Source: Diphasiastrum complanatum
Taxonomy: Eukaryota; Streptophyta; Lycopodiopsida; Lycopodiales; Lycopodiaceae
DNA length: 64,000 bases
NCBI GenBank assembly: GCA_029204225.1
Contig: CM055110.1
Coordinates: 43,567,862-43,631,861, forward strand
Direction: 5' to 3'
The position numbers and the translations under genes are program-made. This document shows positions 22,530-35,292 of this stretch, piece by piece; position 1 is the first letter of the stretch, and every line of letters starts with the position of its first letter. A model generated the notes under the pieces. It saw only the letters and a program-made list of their open reading frames with translations. It was not told the DNA's origin and searched no databases.

Positions 22530-22887
22530 TGTAATAGATCCTAACACCACAGTAGGGCAAACACTAACTGATCCACCCAACCTTGCCTACTCCCTGATAT
22601 AGAGTAAGCCCCTCCTAGCCCAGTGTGAGGACTGGTAGCATGCTACTGCCAAGTGTCGGCCACGTGGCACTGACGTGGCCGACTGCACGTCGGGACCCAA
22701 CTGGGGGCCCTATCCTGCTGACAGGGTCCCTAGGCTGTGTTAGGCCCGCCATGGCTATGGACCGTGCTGGGGCACACTACTCACACTGTCTTGCCCTGTT
22801 GGTCATGTACGCTGGACACGACCCTGACTGTGGTATCTGACCTATCTGTGTTCTCTAGGGTTCGGCACTGGTTACGAGCTCGTAACA
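22530..22887 (-). mobile_element. 5' LTR of element B
   Basis: Matches 16672-17029 base for base as far as can be read by eye. It drives transcription on the minus strand; a transcription start was not located. Confidence 0.93.
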
Positions 22888-25800
22888 GTACCCTATGTGG
22901 AATCCCTATGATTGCAGGACTCAGTGGCCTGAAACCATAATTGAGCTCAAATGGACTCAATCCAGTGGACGCATGTCTCTTATCATTGTACGCGAACTCC
23001 AATGGCGGTAAATGCTTTACCCAGTCTGTTTGCGTGCTACCCACATATGCCCTAAGCATATCTTCCAAGGTCTGATTCACTCGCTATGTCTGACCATCCG
23101 TCTGAGGATGCTCAGAGCTACTCATTCGCAACTGTGTTCCCAGCTTGGCGAACACCTCAATCCAAAAATTTCCCGTAAACTTGGGATCCCTGTCAGAAAC
23201 TATGGACTTCGAAAGACCATGTAACCTGACAATATTCTGAATAAACAACTCAGCCACTTGCGGAGCTGTGACCTTCTTGGTCGTTGCAATGAAATGAGCC
23301 ATCTTGGAAAACCTGTCTACCACTACCATAACGGAATTGAATCCATTCTGGGTCTTGGGTAGCCCAACAATAAAATCCATAGAGATGCTTTCCCACCTTC
23401 CTGTAGGTATCTCAAGTGGATGTAGCAAGCCCGGAGGACTTACTCTCTCAGCCTTGTTCACCTGACAAGCCGTGCAACGCTGGACGTACTCTCTTACATC
23501 CCACTGCAATCGTGGCCAGAAATAATGCCTTCTCAAAAGCTCACTGGTCTTATCAATACCAGGGTGCCCTGCGCAGGGACTATCATGGCATTCATGAAGT
23601 ATCTTACGACGAAGATCCTTCACGTCTGGCACGAAAACTCTTCCATTTCTCAATAACATACCATCCTTCACGGTGTATGCTAAATATGTACTGGTGTGTG
23701 CCTCTACGAAAGCGACAGCCTCGACTGACTGTTCCGTTTGGTCGACGACCTTGCGTGCATTAGGCCACACACGCTGACAATGTTGGTCCTTTTCTTGAGC
23801 CTTCTTAATCTCCTCCATGAGACCACTGTCAACCACAGTAAAGCTCATCTGATGCAATATACGAGATAGTGCATCAGCGACCACATTTTCCTTCCCTCTT
23901 CGGAAGCGAATTTCCAAATGAAATTCCTGCATCAGCTTGGCCCACCGAGCTTGGCAGCCCTTCAAATCTAGCTGAGTGCAAAAATACCTTAAATATGATG
24001 ATCTATGTACACATAAAACTCGGCGCCATATAAATAATGTCTCCACACCTTGGGCACATGTATAATCGCATACAGCTCTTGCTCGTGTGTAGGATATCTC
24101 TGTTGAGTCAACTTCTTACTCTCAAAGGCTACTGGTCTACCCTCTTGGCTCAACACTGCACCTACGGCAATGCCACTTGCATCCGTCTCTAGGTCAAAAG
24201 GTTTCTGGGTATCCACAATCTTGAGAACTGGAGTCGTGGCCACAGACTCCAAGTTCTCAAAACGTTGCTGAGCTTCAGCATCCCATCGAACCACAGTGTT
24301 GTTTTTCCTTAACTGGTCCGTTAAAGGAGCAGCTATCCAGGAATAATTCCTAACAAACCGCCGGTAGAACTTACAAAAGCCTAAGAAAGATTGTAATTGG
24401 CGTATATCGGCAGGCCTCAGCCACTTCTTAACCACAGCCACCTTGGCTGGGTCAACCAAAATACCCTCAGCTGTCACTACGTGACCCAAATACTCGACAC
24501 GAGTTTTACACAACTCTGTCTTCTGAGCATTGGCATACAAGACAAAAGCTTCTAACTTGCCCAAGACGGTCTTGAGATGAATCTCATGCTCCTCAACCGC
24601 TTTACTAAAAACCAATATATCGTCAATAAAATTGACGACAAACTTGCCCATATAGTCTCGCAAGACATCGTTCATGTTCATGCTGGGGCATTGGTTAACC
24701 CAAATGGCATAACCAAAAATTCATAATGACCGAAACGGCTGGACGTCTTCATCTCGAATCCGTATTTGATGGTATCCACTTTTGAGACCTATCTTACTGA
24801 AAATGGTTGCACCTTGCAACGCATCCAGTAGATCATCAATCCTGGGCATCGGATACCTGTGCTTTACAGTGATCTTATTCAATCCCCTGTAATCTACACA
24901 CATCCGGAAACTACCATCCTTTTTCTTAACAAGTAAAATAGGAGAGGCGAAAGGTGAATAACTCGGACGGATGTACCCCAGCTTGAGATACTCCTCCAAA
25001 GTCTTTTTGACTTCCTCTTCCTCTTTTAGGCTCATCCTATAAGGAGGCCTACATACCGGACTTGCCCCTGGAACGAGCTCAATATGATGATCAACGTTCC
25101 GACTAGGTGGCAATCCCTCTGGCATATTACTAATTAGCACGTGTTTAAACTGCATGCGGATGGACTTCTCCAACTCACTTGCTGGGTCACATCTAGGCTG
25201 TAATGCAAATACATGTGCACTAGGGGATGCAAAATTAGATGAAGCTTCTTGTGGTTTATTAGTGAGTGTGCATATCTGATTATTATCAACATAAAAATCA
25301 AAACTGGAATCAACATTCACATAACACAACCACAAATACTGAATCTCCATTCTCTTTATTTGCATATAGGTAACAAGAGGACCCTCAACAGATGGTCTCT
25401 CCCCCTTTAAGACATGAGACATACCCTCATGCCCGAACTTATACACATGTGACTTAAAATCTATAGCGGGCTGCTTACTTGCATGCCACCGCTTACCAAG
25501 TCCAATATCAAACTTAGCTAGTTTAGTGGTTTCAAAATCTAACTTCTCGGTATACGTCTGAATAGACAAAGACGCCCGAGAGATTCTTTCATCCCAAACC
25601 TCTGTTCCCTTACCATCTGGCATCTCAACAGTATACCGGCAATCAGGTGGAACAGTAGCCAAGTGAAATTTCCTCACCACACGAGAATTGATAATATTAT
25701 GCGAGGAACCAATGTCAAACAAGACGAGCACGTCATGACCTTCCAGTTTTCCCCTCATGCGTATCAGTTCACTATCTGGAAATTGATAAGCTTCCCGCGC

Positions 25801-27005
25801 CTTGGTGGACAAGTAACAAACTGGTGCCTCTGGAACAAGCTTCCGCACCGAAATAGTCATGACACGACGAGTGTCCTCATCATCACTTACCAACAAGTCA
25901 TCCAAAATTTCCTCATCCTTGCCCTCATCTTGACGTTGCATAGTATGGAGCTTCTTGCCCGTACGTCGAGGACAATCTTTGAAAAGATGCTTGCCAAGAC
26001 AAAAAGCATAATCCGTCTTTCTTGGCCTTTTCCTTTTGCTTAGGACTGAGGGGAGACTTGTCGTAAGCACGACGAGCCATAGGAGATGCCGCCTTGCGCT
26101 TGAAAGTCTGCTGCATCTGGATAGGATCCTTCTGTGAAAAGCCTTTCTGACCAGCTTGGCCAGACTTTCGCGAACCCTTCTTCTGAGGCCAGCTTGGCGC
26201 TCCAGATTCAGCCTTGGTGCGCACATTACCTTCAAAGTAGAGCTGTAGCAACTGCCTCTTCTAAGGTCTTGCACCCTTCATTAAGCACTGAAGGCCTCAA
26301 CTCTTCACGAAGGCCAAATATGAACTTGTGGACTACCAGCCACTCGGGAATCTCTTCCGGAATCTTGATAAGTATCTCACGATACCTGTCAGCATATTCC
26401 TGCACCATGTACAGCCTCTGACGATGCAAAAACCAAGCACCCATCGCACGCACATGCTCATGCGGAGGAATAAATTGAGCTCTGAAAGCTCGCTTAAACT
26501 CAAGCCAGGTGGATGGAGCCTGATTAGACTTCAACAACTTGCGCCACCACCTGTCAGCAAAATCAGTGAAATGGTAAGCAGCTTTGCAGACCCGCCAACC
26601 CTCATCAGTTGGAGAACGTTTCAAATCAAAATACTCTTCCCACTTATGCAACCACTGATCTACGATATCAGTATTGCGTTGGGGAGTGTTTCTAGCGAAA
26701 CGGATTGGTTTAATATCTTTGTCTTTTGGATAGGGTGGAGGTAACATAGGACGAACAACAGAAGACGGATAAGGTGGAGCATACTGCGAGGAAGACGCAT
26801 AACCACCAACTACCATCATTGCTCACATCTCTGCGACAGTCTTTTCCACACTATCCATGCGAGCTTGCACAGAAGGGGAAGTACCAGCAGGCGAACGGGC
26901 AGCCACTGTAGGGGGATTATGGGCAGGACTAAGCACAGGGCTGGGTGGTGGTGATGGAAGGGCAACGGATGGACTGAGCGGAATATCAACTCTATCATCT
27001 TCCAT
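22888..27005 (-). pseudogene. Element A gag-pol (main part), decayed Ty3/gypsy
   Basis: Reading starts at an ATG at 27005 (MEDDRVDI), meets a TGA near 26822, then continues through gag (FDLKRSPTDEGWRVCKAAYHF region). A frameshift near 26250 leads into a degraded zinc knuckle ([10 protein letters not shown]) and protease ([12 protein letters not shown], where DSG has become DIG). RT ([30 protein letters not shown] near 24620) is interrupted by a frameshift/deletion near 24700. RNase H and integrase (SMDFIVGLPKTQNG, IVSDRDPKFTGNFW) run to the B insertion at 22888, with a shift near 24020. It is an old inactive copy of a different gypsy family from B. Confidence 0.88.
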
Positions 27006-27719
27006 TATAAAACAAAACAGAGACAGCACGGAATCAAACTAGAAATTGCACTTATTGAAACATAGTCAGGAAAGGAAATGTTCAGCCTATTGACAATTCA
27101 GAACTGAAAGAGACAAAAGGCAACTGGAAAGTAACAAAGCCAAGGACAGGTAGTACTTCCCTTGCATCCTACGCTGGTACACCAGTCGGTAAAGAACTTA
27201 TTTTGGGCACCAAATCGGCTTGAAAGTTGAAAAAAATAGGAAAAAAGCGGGCTGTTTGACGTCGAATTTCTTCCAAACGGCAAAAGCTTTTCACGAACGG
27301 TCAATTAGCAGTAGGTCGCCCTCCTACTAGGCCCAATCTGAAACTTTAACAGCAGAAATCAGAGAAGTTATGTCCAATCCAAAAATCTGACCTGTTTTTT
27401 GCTTGGAAACCGACTTTTTAGTGAAACAGAGGCAAATCTGCTCCAAAACCGGCGTATAATGGCTCTATAGGATCGCTATGGATACTAGAAACATGCTTAC
27501 AAAATCTGATCAGGATCTGAGAAGGTTCCGGAAAGTTATGAGCAAAAATCCTTCTGAAAAAATGCGCTGGAACTGTAGGAACAAAGTCTGCCTAATTTTC
27601 CCTGCTAGAAATCGTTGAAACAACTCTGAAAAGATGTGTAGATCAGCGCTTTCAGCGCTGGAAAACTGGTACAGGAGGGCGATGGAGCATCTGATTTCTT
27701 TTACCAAGTTTTTCCTCCC
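27006..27719 (-). other. Leader region of element A; its 5' LTR is missing
   Basis: Non-coding stretch upstream of the A gag start. No copy of A's LTR (as seen at 15752-16099) and no primer-binding site was found. It ends abruptly against the integrase end of element D, which suggests that a deletion or insertion removed A's 5' end. Confidence 0.5.
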
Positions 27720-30499
27720 TCAAACGGGTGTTTGTGGGCTCCCTGTATGCTGGAACAGCAGCGCTGGAGGCCCACCTTTCTTCTCCAATCTGTGTAGAAT
27801 CAGGCAACTGTAACCGGTACGTAACAGGGCTGAGGCAATCCAAGATAAAGTAAGGCCCATAATAGCGTGGTGCAAGCTTCTCAGTAGAAGCGTGACCCTG
27901 AACAAAGTGATGACGTGCAAAGCGTAAACCATATCACCAATCTGAAACTCAACATGACGGCGATGACGATTAACAAAAGTCTGATAGGGCTGCTGAACCT
28001 GCTGTAAGTGAGTAGTAGCCCTAGCAATAAGCTCGCGAGCACCGAATAAAAAAGAAGCAATGGTAACTGGTGTATCATCAGGAGGAAGAGGCACCCCTGG
28101 CAAAAGTGGAGCATACCCATGAGCCAATAAGAAAGATGAAACTCCAGTGCTGGTACTAACAGAGCTATCATAGCTATACTCTGCCAAACGTAAATGCTGA
28201 TCCCAATCCTTCCCGGAAAGAGAAACAAAATGTCGAAGGTAATCCTCAAGGATCCGATTAAGGACCTCAGTCTGCACATCAGCAGTAGAATGATATGCAG
28301 TGCCCATCAGAAGCTATACATCCAAAATACGCATAAGCTCTGTCCAGAATGTAGATGTAAACCTATACTGATCAGATAGGATAGTACGTGGCATACCATG
28401 TAGGCGAAAAATCTCTGATAGAAAAAGACGTGCGCACTGCTCAGCTATAATAGTACTGCGGATCGGTATAAAGTGTGCCTGTTTCAAGAACCGATCCACC
28501 ATCACCATACAAGAGTCATGACCACGGCGGGTATGAGGAAGAACAAGGATAAAGTCCATAGAAATATCCGTCTACCACTGGCGATGAGGAATGGGCCAAC
28601 TCTGGAGCAAACCAGCGGACTTAGCACGGGAATATTTATTACGGGAAAAAGGACAATCACGAATAAGATGGGCTAGCTCAGACTTCATGGATGGCCAATA
28701 GAAATGGTCCTTAAGACGTGCATAAGACTTCTGAAAACCAAAATGGCCACCAATAGGGGAAGCATGAGCATCAGACAAGAACTGAGGACGAATGGAAAGA
28801 GAACAGGGAATACATAAAGCACCATAGTGGTATAAACGATCATCAACAACAGTATAAACCTGGAACTTCTGAGAGGAGGAAAGGGGACGAGTACGATAAA
28901 CATCAGAAAAGCCAGAACAAGACAAATATGCGACCGGTAAATCATCAAACCAAGAAGGAACTGAAGCAACAATACTATGTAAACGAGATAAAGCATCAGC
29001 TGCCGTGTTTGCCTTGCGTGGACGATACAAAATATCAAAATGAAAAGACTGTAAAAATTGTAACCAACGATATTGACGATCACTAAGATCACGCTGAGAA
29101 AAAAGACAACGGATAGACTGATGATCAGTAATAATATCAAAGTGCCATTTCCTAAGAGCATGGACGACAGCAAGTAGCTCTGTTTCATGGACAAAGTAAT
29201 GTTGCTCATAAGAGCGCAAACGACGAGACTCATAAGCAATAACACGCTCGGACTAACGTAGAAGAGTGCCTAAACCAATAGCATTAGCATCAGTCTCAAC
29301 AATAAAATGCTGATCAAACTGGAGGAGACACATAACAGTAGCAGAAACAATGGCATGACGTAAAGCATCAAAAGCAGTTTGGCACTCAGAAGTCCAAACA
29401 AAGGTATGAGACTTCTTTAGTAACGAATGAAGCGGAGCAGCCACAGTGGCAAAATACTTAACATGACGACGAAGATGGGTTGCCATAACTAAAAACATAC
29501 GAACAGAATGAACATCGGTTGGGACAGGCCAATTCTCAATAGCCTGAACTTTCCGAGGATCAAGACGAATACATCCACCACAAATAAGAAAACCCAAAAA
29601 TTCAATTTCAGCCACGGCAAAAGAACATTTGGACAATTTGGCGAACGGTTGATGCTTAATAGGTAATTCAAACACAAATGATAGATGTTTTACATGATCA
29701 GACAAAGAAGTACTAAAAACAAGAATGTCATCAAAATAAACTAAGACACAAACACCTAAAAGAGGACGTAAAATATTATTCATATCATTCTGAAATGTCG
29801 GTGGACCATTCTGAACACCAAATGGAAGAACACGAAACTCGTACAAACCCAAATGAGTACGAAATGCAGTCTTATGCTCATCAGAAGGACGCATCCTAAT
29901 TTGGTTGTATCCAGAACGTAAGTCAATTTTGGAAAAGATGGAAGAAGTGCCAAGCTGATCAAAAAGGTCATCCATGTGAGGTATAGGATACTGATTACGG
30001 ATAGTCAGCTTGTTTAAGGCACGATAGTCAATGCAAAGGCGTTTGGTTCCATCTTTTTTGGCAACAAGGAGGACAGGAGCACCAAAAAGGACTATGGCTA
30101 GGAACAATGAGGCCCTAACAAAAGGGAAGCAATTTGGAGCTGAACCTCATCATGTTCATCTTTAGACATACGATATGGAGCACGAGAAGGTGGGGTAGCA
30201 CCAGGAATAAGATCAATATGGTGGGTGACATCTCGTAATGGTGGCAGAGACGTAGGTTCTGAAAAGACCACAGAATATCGATGCAATAAGTCAGAAATCA
30301 CCTGAGGAAGAGGACCCATGGATGGAGCAGGAGGAGCAGCAACCGATGTACTCTGAATGATAAAAAGAGCTGCACCCTGAGCCTTTGGCAGGCCCATAGG
30401 GACTAAGGAAGAGACAAAAACCTGAGGGAGAGGACGTTTGTCGTCACCCCAACTTAGTCTAACTTCCGAAATCACCAAAAATGGCACATAAACAGTCAA
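27720..30499 (-). pseudogene. Element D pol: RT, RNase H and integrase, without gag and protease
   Basis: Read from 30499: a short entry reading ([17 protein letters not shown], matching F), then RT ([29 protein letters not shown] near 29730), RNase H with a stop near 29249, the integrase zinc region (HASPIGGHFGFQKSY), the integrase core (MDFILVLPHTRRGHD) and its C-terminal region to about 27800. The pol tail is cut there and no 3' LTR follows. Several frameshifts or stops are present (about 30100, 29249, 28565, 28310, 27900). Between leader and RT there is no gag, zinc knuckle or protease, unlike F. Confidence 0.85.
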
Positions 30500-31040
30500 T
30501 CAAGATGGAAAAAAAAATAAGATAATAAGGGGCTGAGCAAGTAGATTAATGGACAACAAAAAACAGCAAGTAGGTGCAAAAAGAAAGTGCAAAAACGGCG
30601 CAAGCAATACCTGGGTGGGTGCTAATCCGTCCACTTGGTAGTGCCAACAAAGAGAGGTCAAAGCTGAAGATAATAGGGCACTGGGCAGCAACTACCAAGA
30701 TCCACAATATGTTGAAGAATAGGCTGAAAAAGGTGCTAAAGTAAGGCGCCGAACAGCCTCCAATCAATAGCCGAAACGGACAGCAAGTCAGTGAAGAGAA
30801 CCGCTGAACATGAGACGGTAGTAGGGCACTTGGCAGCAGCTACCGAATCTGAAAAAAAAGAGCGGAAAATAATGGTTATGTAGGGCGCTGGACAGCCTCC
30901 AATCAATATAAAAAATGGATAGCAAATCGGTGACGCCTTCACCAATCTGCAGGAAAGTTGACGGAGAAAATTGATGAAAGTGATGGGTGGTAGGGCGCTG
31001 GACAGCCTTCGCCAATCTGCAGGAAAGTGCTCTGATACCA
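30500..31040 (-). other. Element D leader and primer-binding site
   Basis: Non-coding leader with four or so copies of a GGGCGCTGGACAGCCTCCAA-like phrase (about 30670-31010). The primer-binding site at 31040-31028 reads TGGTATCAGAGCA on the minus strand and abuts the LTR. Confidence 0.7.
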
Positions 31041-31376
31041 AGTTACAAGCTAAGATTCACTAGCTATGCTAGAAAGCAGGACTTAAGCTAGAAAGCAGGA
31101 AGAGAGATTGCTTAAGGAGGCTAAAGAGGAGGAATCATCATAAAATGAATAAAGGAATACAATGCTGCCCTACTTATATCCTCTCCCTGAATCAAATAGA
31201 GGATTCAAAAAAGGGAGGGAAAAAGGATTTGGAGGGAAAATAGTGCGCCCTCCCAATACCCCCACTCCAAATCAACGTGACCAAGTCCTAATAATATGAC
31301 CAAATAGGGCCCAAGGCCAGTATATGAATAAAAAAGGGCCCTTAGGAGGCGAATGTAATGAGCCAAGTCCATAACT
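31041..31376 (-). mobile_element. 5' LTR of element D (AG...CT ends)
   Basis: 336 bases from AGTTACAAGC to CCATAACT on the plus strand, closely similar to 14919-15290 but lacking a block of about 33 bases near its right end. The primer site lies on the left, so it is the 5' LTR of the minus-strand element D. Confidence 0.85.
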
Positions 31377-31545
31377 ATGAGGGTGGTGATGAGCCTGCAA
31401 TCAAATGTGGATTTGGGGTAGCAAACGGAGGCGGACAAAGTAAAAATTGGAGGGGGATGGGCGCTGGACAACTTGCAAACAAGGTGTGAAAAATGGCTGC
31501 AAACGGAGACAAAAATGGACAAAAGTGACAAAAATGGACGAAAGT
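31377..31545. repeat. Short tandem ACAAAAATGGAC repeat stretch, origin unclear
   Basis: Between the D LTR and element E lie about 170 bases with GGGCGCTGGACAAC, as in F-family leaders, and three or four copies of an AAAAATGGACAAAAGTGAC-like unit. Probably a leftover of an F-family leader. Confidence 0.5.
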
Positions 31546-33232
31546 GACATAAGAATACCTGATGGTCGTCGTCTCCGATTAGCTGACAGAGCTCTGAGTT
31601 GCAGACCATAGGGCTGTTGGGAACCCCATGCTCCCCATGCAACTGGATCTCTCGGCCTTTATGCTGAAAGCTGATAATTTCTGTGGAGGGAAGGTCCCAA
31701 GCTGTAGAGCCAGTCTCTCCCGAGAACAATGTCTGTGCGATCTAGGTGCATTTTCTAAAAGTTTATTTCATCTTGGTACCCCTAAATACCAAGATTTACC
31801 TACCATAGTTTCCCAAATTTTCTTATCTTCACCCTTGGCTAATGAAACTATGTACCTATGCTAACTAAGTACTTCTGGAAGTCTGAGTTTTTTAACTAGG
31901 GTGTAGTTGATGAAATTATGGGTCGCCCCATCATCAACCATAACTGTGACTGACTGGTCACCAACTTTCCCATGCATACGTACTGGGTCATGCGGCCCAA
32001 AGCTGAAGGGTCTCGCTAGCATTGCAGAGGTCAGCTGGCAACAATGTTCATGGTCTTCATGATACACTTTGATCTCAGAAGCTGCCGAGTCATTGGAGAA
32101 ACTTACGTCTGAACAAAATGAAATTGTTTTTTATCTTTTTTATCTTTCTTAGTGAAAGGCCCCTTGGGACACTGTCTGAATGTGTGTCCCTTGCCCATGC
32201 ACACAAAGCACAAACGTTCCTGTTTGGCTTTCTCAAAATCTTCTGGTTTTAAGGGTTGTATGAGCAATGGGCGTTTATGAGAAGCTTCACTCTTAACTTT
32301 TTCTTCTTTCTTTCTTTTTAAAAATTTCTTTTTAAATTGAAATTCTTTCTGAAGAGGCTGCTCAGAAAGAGGCTGTCGTCTCGCCCTCTTCCTACCCACT
32401 GAATCATCATAGATTTGAGCATATCTGAGAGCTTGCTCTAGGGTAGTGGGCTGAACCTCTACTCTTTACTCATCTTTGAGGCCACAGACAAATCCCCTGA
32501 CTTTCTGATAGTCATCCATATTTTAAATTTTAAGGTTGCTTCTCGATACTGCGAGATATATTGGACTAGGGATTTATCCATTACTGTTTTCTCCCAGGCT
32601 TCCCAGGCTCTATCTAGTTCATTTTCTGGTAGAAATTCTCTTAGGAAGGCCTCTTCAAAGGCTTTCCATGGCCGGGGGGTCTGCCCAGTCTCCTGGAGAT
32701 TTAACCACCACTTATAGGCCATGGGCCCTAAGGAAAGACTGGCCTCAATAATTTGCAAATGGTCAGGGGTCTGTTTAAGAGCATGAATGTTCTTCCATTT
32801 GCTGAGGAAGGTTTGTAGAATGTTTGCGTTTCTATCCTTCTCTTCCCCAATAAAAGTAGGAGGCTTTAAGTCTTTAAAGACATTGGGGTGAGACCACATA
32901 GGCTCACCCGAAACTGATGGAAGTGGAGAAGGGGATAATTGAGAAGTGGAGGGAAGACTTCCTTTCGTGGAACTCAAAATCAAGCCTTTGAGTTCAGCGA
33001 ACGAGTCGTCCACACTGGACTTGAAATTGGCTAAAGCCAGTTTCAGTTCATCCACCTCTGTTACCAAATGGAGAAACTGCTCCTTGGTAACCAATTCGTC
33101 GAGTTCTTCGGCGAATTGTTCCTGTTCTTCAACTTCCATGGGTTCTTTCCCCTTACTGAACCTCAGGGATTCCGTTTCTAATTCATCAATGCCTCTTGTC
33201 AGGGGTTGATCAGGTCCCAGAGAAGTGGTCAT
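31546..33232 (-). pseudogene. Element E: truncated B-family gag-protease
   Basis: Starts at an ATG at 33232 (MTTSLGPDQPL) and parallels element B gag closely. It has a frameshift/deletion near 32460-32530, a zinc knuckle ([14 protein letters not shown]), a further break near 32100, and a protease ([13 protein letters not shown]). It stops resembling B soon after the protease, at about 31546; RT, RNase H, integrase and the 3' LTR are missing. It is more diverged from B than B's LTRs are from each other. Confidence 0.88.
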
Positions 33233-33903
33233 TTTCAGAGATAGAAAAAGAGTGCTTGACGTTTCCTCTCAAAAAAAAGTCGAAAAGACTAATTTATAAC
33301 TGTACAAAAGAGGGAAACAAAACTTAGTTGCTTTTGTGGACTGTACTTCCAAAGAAAACATCAAGAAAAGCCATCTCAGCTCTTCTACTGCAATTGTAGA
33401 CCTGCTGTCCGGAAAATCAGCAACTTGTCTGGCCCGAAATTCTCTGATTTGAGCTCCAAAAACGAGGGCAAAGGTCTGAACTCTTTAATCACCCTGTTCG
33501 CTGGTTTGGCTTCTAGAGCGCTGGACCTGCGGTAGAAATCTGCTCCAAAATCTACTCAAATTGTCCCCAATTTCCACTTAGAAATCAAGGAGTGAGGCCT
33601 CTCTGACAGTGCTGGATCTGTCCCAGTCTTCCTGCCCTGAAATCGCTGTAGAATCACTGATTTTTCCCTCAGAAATCGAAATTGGAACCCTATCTGGCAG
33701 CGCTGGACCTGCTCCTCAAATTAGGTTCAATACCTATCTGAAAAGCAAAAGTTTACTCCACGAATTACTCAATAGAAGGCTGATTCTCCAGCGCTGACCC
33801 TGCTTCCCCAATTTCTGAAAGTTTGAAGGAGTTCTAAGCAATCTATCTACTTTCTCCACTGCTGAAACTGAGCTCCCAAAGAAGGAGATGGCTCTGATAC
33901 CAG
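33233..33903 (-). other. Element E leader with primer-binding site
   Basis: Untranslated leader parallel to 21820-22529 of element B, with several CAGCGCTGGA-type phrases. The primer-binding site TGGTATCAGAGCC is on the minus strand at 33902-33890. Confidence 0.75.
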
Positions 33904-34254
33904 TGTAAGAGATCCTAACACCACAGTAGGGCAAACACTAACTGAACCACCCAACCTTGCCTACTCCCTGATATGGAGCAAGCCCCCCAATGTGAGGCCT
34001 GGTAGCATGCATACTGCCAAGTGTCGGCCACGTGGCTCTGACGTGGCCGACTGCACGTCGGGACCCAACGTGGGGCCCTATCTTGCTGACAGGGTCCCAA
34101 GGCTGTGTTAGGCCCGCCATGGCTATGGACCGTGCAGGGGCACATTACTCACACTGTCTTGCCCTGTTGGTCGTGTACGTTGGACACGACCCTGACTGTG
34201 ATATCTGACCTCCTGTGTTCTCTAGGGCTCGGCACTGGTTATGTGCTCGTAACA
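33904..34254 (-). mobile_element. 5' LTR of element E (B family)
   Basis: 351 bases, TGTAAGAGATCC...GCTCGTAACA on the plus strand. Differs from the B LTRs by substitutions and small gaps but keeps the CCACGTGG and TGACGTGG motifs. Confidence 0.88.
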
Positions 34255-35233
34255 GGGAGGGTATTGTAGCAAGTGGGGAAATTGTAGCAGGAGGTGAGCC
34301 AACAGCAAGGGGGGGGGGGGGGGGGGTTTCAGCGGGGGGGGGAGATGAGGTGCCAGTTGCAGGGGAGCGAATTCGTGTGGCGCGAGGAGGGCCTGACCCT
34401 CGAGGAGGAGCCATATCAAGCACCAGCTGCCAGCTAGCAACCCTGTCAGCCTGTCAGCTCAGCGCGCTGTCAGCCAGCGCAGTGTCAGCCCTAGAAACCA
34501 TGCCAAGATCCGCGCCCAGTCAGCAACCAGTCATCTGCCCAGTCAGCGCCCTCCTACACCACCATAATCAGTGCCCAGCTAGCTGCCCAATCAGTGCCCT
34601 AAATCTCAGTGCCCAGTCCTGCCCAGTCAGCGCCCAGCAGCGTGCCCAGTCAGCCCTGCCCAGTCAGCGCCCTGCCCAGACATCGCCAGTCAGCTTCTTG
34701 CAAAGAAAACCTGCTTCTGAGCGCTGGATCTGTGTAGGTCCTAGCTACAAAGGGCTTCTGAAATCTTGATTGTTTCTTGAACAAATGGTGCACTGGAGAC
34801 CTGCCTTATGAGCGCTAGATCTATGTAGGTTCTAGCTGCAAAAATGATGGATAGAATGCGCTGAAATCTTGCCTACCAAGTGCTCTCAGCGATGGCATGA
34901 ATCTTCCTAGGTGAAGGCATGGCAGCGATTCTCCCTTTCCTTGTCAAAGATGGGGCAGCAGTGGTGGATCAATAGCGATGGAACAGCGATCAGGCAGGGG
35001 CATGGTGAGAGAGTGATGGATCAGCATGCCATCAACGTGGAGATCAGCGTGCCATCAGCGTGCCATCAGAGAGAGAGAGAGAGAGAGAGTAAAAAGACCA
35101 ATTTTCATCTTTTCTTGGGGGATTTGTGTGGGAAAAAGGGGTGTCAATCTCCTTCTATAGGCAAGTTGCTGGTGGAGCAACCTATATCCATCAAGTAGGT
35201 GGATCTAAACCCTGATTTTCATTTATGTGGAGC

Positions 35234-35290
<57 letters not shown>
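34255..35290. repeat. Low-complexity region: G runs, CAGTCAGCGCCC repeats, GA microsatellites
   Basis: No gene seen. Contains an 18-base G run (34309-34326) and a 9-base G run (34334-34342). About ten short units on the theme CAGTCAGCGCCCA lie between 34440 and 34690, followed by GAGCGCTGGATCTGTGTAGG phrases like those in gypsy leaders. GA repeats lie at about 35069-35089 and 35237-35288. Possibly an unplaced element leader expanded by slippage. Confidence 0.7.
35237..35288. repeat. (GA)26 microsatellite
   Basis: Uninterrupted AG/GA dinucleotide run of 52 bases. Confidence 0.95.

Positions 35291-35292
<2 letters not shown>

Larger units (their letters stand above)
16672..22887 (-). mobile_element. 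Complete Ty3/gypsy chromovirus element B, nested in element A
   Basis: The 358-base LTRs at 16672-17029 and 22530-22887 look identical over their whole length and have TGTAATAG...CGTAACA ends. The element is flanked by a perfect 5-base target duplication GTACC (16667-16671 and 22888-22892). The primer-binding site reads TGGTATCAGAGCC on the minus strand (22528-22516), and the polypurine tract CTTAAGGGGGAGGGAG adjoins the 3' LTR (17045-17030). Domain order is gag, zinc knuckle, protease, RT, RNase H, integrase, chromodomain, all on the minus strand. Two in-frame stops interrupt the polyprotein. Confidence 0.95.
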
